A DNA stretch of 64,000 nucleotides, from the NCBI GenBank assembly GCA_000499405.2, contig HG738138.1:5888888-5952887 (forward strand), read 5' to 3'. Below are positions 14,775 through 26,909 of the stretch, in pieces (positions within the stretch are counted from its first letter, which is position 1; every line of letters begins with the position of its first letter). Both the position numbers and the translations under genes were made by a program. A model generated the notes under the pieces. The model made no database searches, was not told where the DNA came from, and saw nothing but the letters and a program-made list of their open reading frames with translations. The DNA is from Onchocerca volvulus. Taxonomy: Eukaryota; Nematoda; Chromadorea; Rhabditida; Onchocercidae.

Positions 14775-17700
14775 ACAGTATTGATTTTCAAAATAACATC
14801 AATAAATATATGTGAAGTGTATATTTTCCCAAAAATAAGACTCAACATTTGACTATTATTCGATGGTAATATTCACCAAACAACAAAAGTGCATCCGGAC
14901 ACCTAAACTTGGCTCCATCTAGATAATCTAGCATGAACTGATCTAGCCTACTGCAAATTATAAAAGTGGCAAGGTGTCTGGTTAATTTTCTACGGAAGTA
15001 CCATATAAATTGCGTAGTATTGTTGAAATCAAAAATTTTGTTATCTATCCAAATATTTTGCTAGCATGTGTTTGAAATTGAAGACATTGTGTAGGATCAA
15101 AAACATTCATCTCGGTAACGAGAATGATTGGGAAAGTTCATAAGGAGAAAGAATGTACAGTATGGGGAATTTAAATCATGCTTGAAGTAATGCATGTATT
15201 GCTACTGTGACTCGGTATGTCGAGCACGGCAAATGAGGCAATTTCTCGGTCTTAATTAAACAAGTGAGGTATATTTCATGATATAGATTATGGAAATTGG
15301 CAGCTAATAATAGATAATTTTTAATAGATTTAAATTTTGGAGATTAAATTTGTTTTAGTGATTATTAAAAATAAATTTTCAATAATTACTCAGACAACAG
15401 TGTGACTCTGTTAACACAGCTTAGATCTCCGTACAAGACCTAATTAAAACAAAAGAATGAGATGAGGAGGAGAAGAATTTAAGGTAAGATAAACAGCTTG
15501 AAACAAAAGATTAATAACATCAAATGAATAGTGGGATGTAACAGCTAATGTTCGTTTCAAGAAAGGTCAATAGTCAAAAGACAAGCTTGAATATAGCATC
15601 AATTTAAGTTAAGTAATTCGAAAAAAAGTAACGATAGGGAAATCTGACCGGTAAATTGAATCACTTAAATGAGGTCTTGGAGATTGTGTTTCATTTTTTG
15701 CATTTAGCTATAAATGCGTCAATTCATCTTATAAATCAATGAATTATTTCAAAATGTTAACGCGCAGCTTTTTTTTTCCAGTACATTAAAGACTTGGATG
15801 TATCCTTGCCGATTACTATCGAAAAAAAATGCACCGCATTTTAGGACTGTAGAGATTTTCCTTTGTTTTTGAACATGTATGGGCAAAGCACTTGGCCAAG
15901 AAACCATCGATGAAAGGATGGGGTGACACAAATCAAAATGATCTAAGGCACTTGTATCAGTATTTCTCAAAAGTTGAAAGGTCAGAAATTTTATTTCTGA
16001 ACAAAATGCATCGAAAAAACATATGAAGATATGCACTCATACCAGGTGTATTGGGTTTTGTGCTCCAAAATCTGGAATAAACTTAGATTTTCTGATGCTC
16101 ACTGTGGATTTCGGAGCAATTGAAAGATCTTTTTGTAGTCATAATAATTAAGCAACCCAACGTATCATTTTAATCTAGTTGTAGAATGTGTGGGAATATC
16201 CTACCCTTGTAACCATGTATTGTTTTTCACTCTAACAAAGACACGACGATTAAACTTTTCTACTTGAATTGCATAAATTTTATAATTTTTAATTCATTGC
16301 TTCTGAACTTTTCATACAATTAAGTGCAACGAACAGTGAGACAAAAACTTCTGAACGGAATAAATTAAGCCGCTACAGCAATATATTAGCGATATATCGT
16401 GGTGAATGGAGAAAAAACAAAATAGCTTTGTGACATTCGAGTACATAATGTGCCATCATTACCTAAAATAATTTGTCATCTAGTTTTTGCCCGAAGCTAT
16501 GCATAGGGAGGATAAAGTTGTCGGTAATTTGATAATTAGATGGCAATTTAGTAAGAAGAACGCTTTATGCCGAGCTTTGCAAAGTACTAGTAATTTTCAG
16601 CGCATGGAGCGAACAAATATCAGCAATGCACGCAGTCCCAATCTCAAAATTTTCAAAATTTTCAAATCATTAAGTTTTTATGCAGTTGGTAATTTTCAAA
16701 GATATTACTGGAAAACATTCGAGTCCTACGATGACAAAATATAAAAGCTCTCTTGTACTGTGAATAAACCTCATAATGAATATTTCAAAATACAAAACAT
16801 CCGCTATGAAACATTCTGGAAAGGAAATTCTGTAAAGGATGAAAAATGCAGGCACGTTTAGCACATTTTTTTAGAGCGAGAAGGCTTATTCTCAATTCGA
16901 ATTACATTAGATTGTCTTACATTAAAATCGCATATTAACTGCTCCTGTTAATTAATAAACAGATATTGAATATTCGAAATAAACCATTCAAAGATATAAT
17001 AAAATTAAAATCTCCTAGTCTCAAAATTAAAATCTCCTATTATATGCATTTCCGTGAATCCAGCAAATGCTTTAATTCTTTAAGCCTCATGATAAATACT
17101 TGCATATAATTGTTTGCGCATTGGTTTTGCATTGCAAGTTACAAAGATATAGCAGAATCATAACAGAAATCAATGAAAGGTGCTAAAGTTTTTTCGTTTC
17201 AAAATTATCACTGATTATTTGGTCGAAGAAATGCTTCAGGAAAACTGGGCTTATATCAGAGTCATTTCCTCCATTATGGATTATTTCAACCATTAATTGT
17301 TTTAAATGGATTAGAATTGAGTAAAGTCCTGAGTTTCTCGACAGAGAAGCAATGACTCGAACCTAATGATGTGCTTCACAATGGGAAAATTGTTATATAT
17401 TGCTGTTTTTTTTCCATTCTGGGAAAATTGGTATATGTTGCTAAACAGTTCCAGCTCTTTTTTTTTGTGATTTCTATCCATCAACCTGAATTTTTTCATC
17501 TCTGAGAATTCTTGTGAAGCAAAAACAATCGGGAAAATAATCATGAAATAAAGGAGGATGTGTAATGAAAATATTGTTATGGTGGAGTATTCTCGCTAAT
17601 TTCCGATTTTCCATAAATCAGTAATGGTATATGCTGCTGAACACTTTTCAAAACGATTCGATATCATTTATCCAATGTGTTGAAAAAAATTCTTTTCTTC

Positions 17701-18059
17701 CTTTTTCAGAAAAAAAGAATTTTGAATGAATGTTTGAAAAAAATTCATTTTCCAATAGGAAGCGGCTTGCAATTTTGCGGTACTCTTGGGGCCTGAAAGC
17801 AATACAATTTTTGGAGACTTCTAGTAGCTATTTTTTATCTTTTATGTTTCATATTTTTTTAACGTTCCTAATATTAGCAAGACTTTAATATAAACGTAAA
17901 TAAATACTGAATTAGGTAAAACTTAAGTGATAGTTATAAAAATGTGTCGTTATAATAGTCATACCTACATCTGATTTTTTGTTTTTTCGAAATATATTTT
18001 TGCAACTATTTTTTTTGCAACGAACAAACAAACGAAACTGTCAAATTCAATTTCATTTC

Positions 18060-19086
18060 TTGTAATGTCAAGATTTCCGGATCCGGAATTTGTTCCAAAT
18101 AGGATGTTGCATTATCGTAAAAAACAATGATATTGTTTGGAACAAATTCCGCAGCACCAAAGAAAACTGATGTTCGACAGAAAGGGGAAATGATATGGTA
18201 GAAAGGTCAAGGGAGAAATGATGCGGAAAGATGATACCGATGGGCCAATCGGTTTTCAATGCGTGCCTTCCACAACTGACCACACACGACGCTTTTTAGT
18301 TTTAAATGAAATATTGCTACACGCGACCACCCATACAATTTGTGAAGTTATTGCGACGTATAGTCTTTGTGGTATTGTATAATATTGATTGTGCGGGGTG
18401 AGAAAGGCTATACTTCCTTGAATGGTACTATTGGCATGAAACGATACAGGAAGTACCACAATGATACCACACTTATTATTTATCAAATTTGAAGCAAACA
18501 TTAAATGTGTGTTTACTCGTTTAGATTGTTGCTCCAAATAAAATTTCACGGTTTGATACAAATCCGTATATCATACTACGTAGGAAGAAAATGAATTGTT
18601 TGAAATCCTCGACTCTCAAGAAATATGCTATCGAGCAATCAGCCAACTAAGTTCTTCGCTACGTGATACCAGCAAATTTTGTGGCGTATCGTATTGGCCA
18701 TCTCTTCCATTAAGATTGCTTCCAATTTTCTTTCACTTTTTAACATGTGCGTAGTAATTGCAACAACATAATTGTTCCTTGCTTATAACGTATTTTTCAT
18801 TATGCATGCTTCGAATGTGACAGGATACTTTCGGCAAAGAAAATTTCGAAACAAAGATTTTGAAATCTTGAAGTACGACTTGTCGGTATGAGCCGATTTA
18901 TTGCACTTGTTTCGTGAGATTAAAACTGATATTTGCGGGAAAGTGGACTGTTTGAATTTGGAAGAAACTTAAATGCTTGATCATCAATTCTGCTATAATC
19001 CCGTACTCTTGATTCGCATAGAGACGACGATGCAAGTCTAAACAGATCGTAAGTGCCTGTGAAGTCATAATAAACAAAAATGTCAT
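18060..19086 (-). pseudogene. Possible broken gene fragment, unidentified
   Basis: Several adjacent - strand open stretches read more like protein than the surrounding DNA: 18900-19086 (begins MTFLFIMTSQALTICLDLH), about 18660-18760 (MEEMANTIRHKICWYH) and 18256-18561 (contains GIIVVLPVSFHANSTIQG). They lie in different frames without clear splice sites between them, and base composition is less AT-rich. This could be a decayed gene, a poorly modelled gene, or coincidence. I do not recognise the family. Confidence 0.2.
18085..18150. repeat. Inverted repeat, 15-bp perfect arms
   Basis: GGAATTTGTTCCAAA at 18085-18099 is the exact reverse complement of TTTGGAACAAATTCC at 18136-18150, with a 36-base spacer. 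The left arm itself contains a small palindrome (GGAATTTGTTCC with central bases). No terminal duplication or coding content that would mark it as a transposon was seen. Confidence 0.55.
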
Positions 19087-20846
19087 AAATTTAAGCCAAA
19101 ATTCTTCAGATATGGTTTTTTTTCCTTTTTTTTTTTTTTTTTGAAAAGGAGTTTAATTTTATTTTTTCGTGAACTGTGGTTTTTTTTCTTCTTTAATGCT
19201 TTTCTGGGAAATAATTTTTGATTGCATTTCCAATGTTGGGAAAATTTTGTAAATGTATAAATTAATTACTCACACTATTCTCGAACAGTGCGAATTCTAA
19301 AAGAAAGGTGTTGATTTTGATATTTAGTGGGAATGAATTTATGAAATTCAGTTAAATACAACATTTTTAATCCTGTTAATGGTGATAAAGGATTGCAAAG
19401 TGAGTCCATGAAAAATACCAAATTTAGTTCCTTTTACTTTGAAATTGAGAAGAAAAAGAAGATTGAACAGATTAAGCAGATAGATTAATTATTTAACTCT
19501 TAATGTTGTCTTTCCTTACTGTGGAGAAATTTTTCTGTATTTGTAATTTCCCTACACTTCTTTCAAATTCTTATTTTAAATTAGCTGCTTTCTTTCTATT
19601 AAAGCGCTCAGAATTTAGTTCTGGATGTCAACGACAAACTGTTTTTGGATGAGATGAACAGTTAGATCGAGATTGATGCAAGTAAATAGATAAGATCGCA
19701 AGTAACTAATTGCCACATTTTCAAAATTTTGTACTAAATTGAAAGATTGATAATCACTGAGCCTATTTTTCAAGTCGATGTTATTTTAAAAAATGACTTT
19801 CCATCTTCATGTTGACAGATGTTTTGACTTTTGCTTGGAAATTAAAAAATTTTCTTATGCACTGTTGAAAAGCGAGAAATGATATCTCGGAATTTTTTTT
19901 TGCTCTATGACATCGTAAAAAATTCTAATTGAAAGAGATGTAATTTTCACAAAACGAATATTTCTCATTTCTATCAAGATGGCCTACATAATTCTTCAAT
20001 TGTTCGAATTTGAACTTCTCGAAAATGAGAACAGGAAAAGTTTTTAGAATCTTCGAATAGAATGAATCAGTTCATTGAAGGTAGCCATAAGTTTATCGTT
20101 TCATTTCAATATGTTCTTAGAATTTGCCAATATTCTTTAAAAAAAAAAAATTGGCATTCATATGTTGGGTTTTATTCAAACACAACCGAAATACTTCAAC
20201 TGAAACACGAACTGTTGATAAAATAAAATTTAGGACAAACAGATAATATAAATGATATCTTAGATTGCAATTCCCAAAAAAAAGAAAAAGAAAAAAAAAA
20301 AGACAAGTGCCACTACAACAATCGAACGAATCACAATGTAACGGTAGCATTTTTGGGATGATATGATCGTTCACACGTTGTTGGTTCGCGCTATCCAAAA
20401 ACTGAATAATGAAGATTGTAGTATGAAAAAAATGCCGCAAAAGTTGTGGAGTTGGTAATTTGGATTCTATTGATTTATTTCAGGAAATTTTTCATTTTTG
20501 AGGAAATTTTAAATATATTAAAGTATCCGAATTTCCATCTACATAGCATTTAGAAAATTGACTTAAGCACTTCATTTATATATTCTTCAAGATATTAAGC
20601 GGCGTATTTCACCGTCTCCTACTTTAGATTCTCATTTCAAGACAGAAGCATTTTTTATCTCGTTTGCTATAATTCAGTATTCTTAAGGTCTTTTTTTGGA
20701 CCACATAAGAAATGGTCGTGAATTTTTCCTTAGGTTTCTGGGGTATATACTTTTGTTCAGTTCAGAAAACTATCCAGAAACCACTTTTTTTTTTAAATTT
20801 AAATAAAAAATTGAACGGTTCTTACCATAAAGAGTGATGCCGTTAT

Positions 20847-23800
20847 TCAAGCATTTTTGGAGGTAAAGGAAGGCATCGATGAGATCGCTGAAAAATCCTC
20901 AGTCTCTGAAAATTTTCTAAATTTTATTTCTATTAAATTCTTCAAATTTAGCAGTTTTTTACCACTGTCGCACCAGAAAATTTGAAACTGAAGTTTTCAA
21001 AAATTTGCGGACAAGTATAATCGTTGTTTACCTGTATGTTCTTTTACATTGCAGTAATCAGATGTGCTTGCATGTTCTGCTTCGTCTAAATCATCACTTG
21101 ATTGATCGCTGGAAGATCCGGCCTCATTAATCGTTTCCTGTTGGTTCTCTAAGTCACGTCCAGAAATTCTACTTGAGCCCTAAGTAAATAATATAACAAC
21201 TAATACTGGCATATCATTTAGTTCAAAAATTATGACTAATCCACCAAAATACACTTAATTCTTTTGACCAAACTTAATTATTGACCTAAGCCTAAGCCTA
21301 AGCGTAAGCCTAAGCCTAACGATGTAAAAATTTCTGCAGAGACTTCAAATGCAAAAATTTTCACGTCGTCAGCAAGCATAACGGCATTAATCAGAATTCA
21401 TTTTTTATTTCAAAGAAAAAAATAAAAAGATTTGGTTTCGCTATTACAGGAAAAATTTAGAGGAAAGTATGGATTTTTGAAATTAATTTTGAGGAAATAT
21501 CAGCAAATTGAATCTAATATCGTGACAAGTGACATAAAGTATAAATAGAAATAGCGTTGCAGTCGAATAGGAAGCTTGATTATGAACGATATTATCTATG
21601 ACTCTGAATCAGTAGTTCCAATTAGGGACGAACTTCTACCTGCTTCGGCCAACAAGCGTAGCGCTTGAAATCATGAGGAACATGTTCATTTTTCATCAAC
21701 CAGTCGATCATCTGCCATGGAATGCGCCGTAATGCTCGTTCAGTAAGCAATTCCCAAAAATTAGCATCTTCCGGTAATTTATTACGAAACTTTGTTAATG
21801 CTACAAACTGAAAATGCGGAAGCTTCAGGGCAAAAAAATTCATAAGCCTCAGTTTGCACGACACATTATATTTGAATAGAAAAACCACATAATCATTTCA
21901 GAACGAAAACTTTTGAGAGAAGCGTGCTTACATTTAAGGCCAGATAGAATAATAGTTGATGAGCTATGTGAGGCAGAAGATTTAGTTTCTAAATAGGTTT
22001 AAATTTCATTTTTAATTTCAGGGCTTTTTTCCTCAAGATTTCACAGCTTTATGAAAGCCATACAGTTTTAGAATAGACCTGTAACATATCACGTTCAGCT
22101 CGACGATTTTGGTAAGAAATTCGACCAGCTGAAAGACCGAGACGTTCCATTTCTGCACAGTCATTCTCTGTTGCAATAAATATAATTGAAAGCGGAGTTT
22201 TGGATGCAAATATCGTCGCCTAAATTTGCTATCATTGAAATTTTTTAAAATTCAACAATTACAGCGAGCAGAAAAAATTTCACGCAACGCAAAACACCAA
22301 TTCAATTTGTACAAATTTTCTTTTTAATCAATGAAAAGATATGGTAATTTACGTTAGAATCCATTTCAAAAAATTATATAACAAACAAATTATGTCTTTT
22401 TATGTTCAAAGAAATACTGTACCTGTACTGTTTCTCGTATATCATTTATCTTTCCTTTGCTGATTATTGCTAACACAAAATATGGGCATTGTGACTGATT
22501 TTTCCGTTTAAATGCATTGCTAGCCAATCTAAAACTGATTATTTGCATCAGAATCATGTAATAAGTAACAAGAGGTCAAAAAAAGGAATGAATCAATTGA
22601 TCTATTCTGGAGATATGGACATAAATATTAGGTTTCCTGAAACATTTAAACTTACTTGGAGAGATGATAAATGATGTGAGCAAAATGGGCATTCGTACTG
22701 GGTTGTACTTGAGCGTTCGCTTTCCAGAACGCATTAATTAAACCATCAATTCCCTGACAATTAGGATCCCTTTCCAGATTCTGCAAATGTGACTAACAGC
22801 TGGTTATGCCTTCAATGGTTCAATGCCTGTTGAATATTATTAATTTTAACAAAGTTCATTTTAATTCATTAAAATATCAACATACACTGCCATTTGATGA
22901 GAAGTGATACGGCTTGATATGCTAGGAATTGTTTTATTTCCCAATAGAATATATTAAAGATATTGTATTCAATTATACTTTTCTTTTCTTTTTTATTTTT
23001 TCTTTTTTTTTTGACATAAATCAATTTTATAGCAACTAAAAGCATTAATTTCATTTTTTCGGAAATATAATGAATACTAGAAGTCTTACAAGACAAAATT
23101 GCTGCGACTTGCGAAAATATGGTGGGATTCGTGCTCCAAAACCAAAAGCTGCGTAGCTTTGTGAGCTGAAGTATGAAATACGTACAATGCTTAAATTTGC
23201 GTTCATTGGTGAAAATCTTATTGTTTTGTGAAGAACCTTAAGTTTTAGTCCAAAAGAGTTTTTTGAATAAAATTTTATCAAATATTGAAAAACTTGCAAA
23301 TTATGACGTCGAAATGGCTCACAAATTGAGCGAATGATACATTCTACATCATTTGCAAAAGTTGCACTTATATCATTTGAATTTGATATGGAGAAATCTA
23401 CCGCTATAGCAAGTGATAAGCAATAGCTGAAATATTTTCTACGATAAGTTGCATGCTTATTTATATGCAAATCTTTTTGAACTTTGAACTCATTCTAGTC
23501 AAAAAGATACCCATTGGTGATATAATCCAGGAAGGAATACATGGTAATTTCGTTGCATTTGACCACCTCAATTATACCATTTGTTTTTTTATTGTTTTCC
23601 AATCCAACTTCCAACTGAATTAATAAAATTTTGGTTTTATTTGAAGTTTGGAAAGTAATCTCACGTTTTACTTGAGATCCAAGTTACGAGTAATATTTGC
23701 GACAGATTCAAACGAATCGGAAAGACTTACTGATTAATGCATAGATTGTCTGATTGGCAGATAAATGGATATGATAGTTGGCAAGTTGGGAAAAAGGAAC

Positions 23801-26800
23801 GTTGAGTAGCAGTGTATTTTATAACGACAATTTGTATAATGTTCCATTTATTTTTATTAAAATTGAAGCATCAAATGCTTACACATAAGGTCTTTCGTTC
23901 TTTCGCACTTTCAAAAAGTACATCCGAAGTTGTCGTGAATTGTCCGATGATTGAACATCTTCTGTGATCATCTCGTGAATAACAGAGCACTTCGAAGTTC
24001 CTTGAATTCCATTCGTTTATATTTTGAAATTTCATTTCTTTTTTTTTTTTTTTAAATTAGTGCTTTGAATTGTAAGCTAACTATTAAATAGCATGAACGA
24101 CAGAGTTTTGAAGTAAATTAAATTAACTGTGAGTGATTCCACTTTAAATACCACTTAATGGGTTAAAATTATCAAAGTAGACGCAAAAAAAAAAGTATTT
24201 AAGTGATAGTCAACCTGTTTCTGGAATCTACAACTACATTTTTTGATAACTTAAACGGCTTCCAAAGTATCCTTGATGAATATAATTGATAGTCACTTGT
24301 GTACAGTAAATTACGCACTTCATTTTCTCCCATTCGAAATATTTGAAAATAGATCTAAAATATGAAACAAGTGAATTGGTTTAGAAATGTTTAAACCCCT
24401 TATAATTCAAGATTAACTTCCCAAACTTCCTTGTAAATCTCATTTCTTTGCTTCTGTCTTTTTAGGTTTCAGTCGGAGATATGTTCAACTAATTTTTCTT
24501 GTTTATAGAAACTATTAATAGAAAAGTTTTAAACAATTACTGACTGAAGTTTACTGGCATTGAAATTATTTAAACTAAATAACAAGCTTTTAGATGAATC
24601 ATGTAAGGTTCATCGCTAAAATATTATTTCAACCTGTGTATTTTCAAGTCCTTTCCTTCGAAAATTCTTGCCACAAAATTGTAAAACTATTGTTTGTACT
24701 TTCGGCTGGGCTGTGTATGATATTGTCAGTACAGCAATATATTTATCGCCATTGTTCTGACTGGAAATTGTTCACTTTTCATAAAATTAAGTCATTTTCG
24801 TAATGTGGTTATGGCATCATTTTATCGATTTTGTTAAGGTTTACAATTATACCTTTAAAAATTTTAAATTATAAGAGCATTATTGAAGAATTAAAATTAC
24901 TTTCTCAAAATTTTTGATTTTGAAAACTTTGTGCATTTTGAAGATTGGATATTATTTAGAAATTTTCAGATGGGAAATAATAAAGAAAAAAAAAAAAAAG
25001 AATTTACATCAGAGGTTTAGAGAGATTTGGTGAAGTGGTAATGATTTCTGTGACAAAAAATGTTGTCGCTCCAATGACTGTTACTTCGTCTTCATTATAG
25101 TCGCAGCTTAAATACGAATTTTCTTTTTAATACAATAAAATTATATGCCTTAGAAAATTTGGAAAAGCATTCAAAATTATTTAATATCGTGATTTAAAGT
25201 TTCATAATTTGCAATCAAAATATTGGAAAAATATTTAATGCACAACCAAAAAATCTTTATAACCGAAAATTCCAAACTTTGAAGAAATGTCATATGAACT
25301 TTCTTCGGAACTTTTTATCACTTTTTGGATCTGGAAGAAAATGAAACACAAGATTTATGCATCCCCACATAGATACGATTACATGAAGGTAGAAGAAATT
25401 CTAACATTTCAATCTTCAAATACTGATCTCGTTTGAATGTGTACTCGACTGAGAACGCATTAGGAATTGAAAATGTATCGGTTTTTTTGGGAATAATTTC
25501 CGTCGTTGTAACCTATAATTTCTTTTCGTAAGATTTCTTTTTTCAGTTTGTTCTCTCAAAATTTCAAATTCAAAATTCCATGTTTCCAGGGTGATAGATT
25601 AGTTAAGGTAAACAAACTTTATTCGTTTCTCTATGAATTAAGTCAAAAACAGTATGATCTTTCGTTTCTATACAGTTAAGGTAGTCCTATTTGTTCTCTT
25701 TGTTCCTTGAAATTGATAGTGAACTTACGAGTTTCCAAGGGCTTTCGGAACTGTTTTCATGGACAGATATTAAACAGACTATATCATTAAATGCAAATAA
25801 ATCGGTCTTCAATTCACTGAAATGCGGAAGTTATTAATGCTTGAATGAAACTAATATTTGGCAAAGTTTAAACTTTCACAACTTTGTAAGCATTCTATCC
25901 GAGTTGTCGAATTCATCTAACCAATTCCCCGAATATATTTTTGCTGAAAGATTGATGAATAATGCAATGTTTGGTGAGAAACATTATACATATTTATTAT
26001 ATAAATTAAAATGCTGTTTTTGTCCGACATTCAGAGAAACAAACCTAATCCGTAAATCGATTTCGAGAAAATCTCTTGCAGTCATTTTGTTGCTGCATAA
26101 TCCATCACCGGAATGTTTCTCACGGCTGTAATGCTGCACATCGAAGGATTCCAGAAACTTTAATTCAGATGGATGAATTCCAATAAGGCGGTTAGAACTA
26201 TGTTTTTCTGATAATCTAGGATAATGCTCGCTTTTGAAATTAATACTTAGCCCCAGGAATCCTAATAAATCATAAATATTTTTGCGAACAAACTAATATA
26301 CTAAAAATTCTTTTCTACCTAAAGTGAATTCAGATAAAAGGAATTGTCGTTATAGGGAATTGAATCTTTGGACTTTCTTTATTTCAAAAAAAATTTTAAA
26401 AGTGTAACGTTATTCAAGAGAGATTTAGCTTTATTATAGTATCAATAATTAGAACTGCTCATCTTGACAATGTTAAATACGAATTAGGAACAACTTGAGA
26501 AGCAAAAATTTTCAAAAAGCTAAGGAGGAAATATGGGACATGATATTAAAGGAATAGAGAATAATAAATAATATGTTGTATTCAGAATTTTATTTCTCAA
26601 AAGACAAAAAGGTTTATGCGTTTCCAATTTCTCAAAAAAGAATGAAAGCATTGAGATAATCATCCAAAGAAAGTGCATTTTTAGTAGAAAAAAAGGGATT
26701 ATCACAAAGGATGAAGTCAATAAACTTAAATGGTCATCTTAAACAGAATTTCCAATTCTTCATGTAGATCATATATTATTAAATCTGCATATTTGCAATA

Positions 26801-26909
26801 AAAATTCAAAAAGAAGAAAGAACAACCTCTTCGAAATAGGCGGTAGCAATGGACCAGCTTTAAGCGCTTTCCGAAGAGCAATAATTTGTCGTATCCTAGT
26901 CATATTCAT
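20847..26909 (-). CDS. Divergent copine (two C2 domains plus copine/vWA domain)
   Basis: Seventeen exons in transcript order: 26909-26827, 26215-26045, 25816-25729, 25512-25406, 25106-25008, 24760-24634, 24354-24215, 24000-23883, 23614-23511, 23426-23298, 23165-23090, 22780-22656, 22528-22423, 22219-22079, 21807-21640, 21179-21032, 20887-20847. Phases agree throughout and give about 656 residues. C2A spans roughly 75-180 and C2B roughly 195-330 (YFQIFRMGENEVR, LWKPFKL, SIIGQFTT). The vWA domain covers about 345-590: YSFLDYITNG, DFSIS at 356-360, AAFGFGARIPP, and NRRAERDMLQFV. Copines are Ca2+-dependent membrane-binding adaptors; nematode members act in muscle attachment and receptor trafficking. 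A Ser/Asp/Glu-rich tail of about 60 residues follows the domain. Exons 1 and 2 are least certain: exon 2 could start further upstream. The mRNA may begin at an acceptor at 26929-26930. Intron 10 probably uses a GC donor. Confidence 0.85.
21285..21320. repeat. Interstitial telomere-like repeat (GCCTAA/TTAGGC)n
   Basis: Six hexamer units run CCTAAG CCTAAG CCTAAG CGTAAG CCTAAG CCTAAC, with one internal C-to-G change. This is the nematode telomere repeat TTAGGC on the - strand. It lies inside the copine intron between exons 15 and 16. Confidence 0.9.

Larger units (their letters stand above)
14830..20846. other. Intergenic region between reductase and copine genes (convergent 3' ends)
   Basis: About 6 kb between two genes that point towards each other. 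I find no complete gene. The part 18060-19090 has coding-like, frame-broken fragments on the - strand and is listed separately; the rest is AT-rich sequence with poly-A/T runs and open frames that look random. Confidence 0.5.

Noticed and set aside
17330..17370. GGTTCGAGTC on the - strand as a tRNA T-arm
   Set aside because: The flanking sequence does not form a T-stem or acceptor stem, and no A box lies upstream.
21284..21322. CRISPR-like short regular repeat
   Set aside because: Units are contiguous hexamers of telomeric sequence with no spacers; the genome is eukaryotic.
23883..24000. Other reading frame of copine exon 8 (KCSVIHEMITEDVQSSD)
   Set aside because: It is open but gives no copine similarity; the chosen frame has the C2 strand SIIGQFTT and fits both neighbouring phases.
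25841..26131. 96-residue + strand open frame
   Set aside because: It overlaps copine exon 2 in antisense and is explained as a shadow of the real coding strand.
26216..26292. Open extension of copine exon 2 up to an acceptor near 26293
   Set aside because: Using it breaks the phase with exon 1; the acceptor at 26216-26217 fits exon 1 and has a better consensus. Kept only as an alternative.
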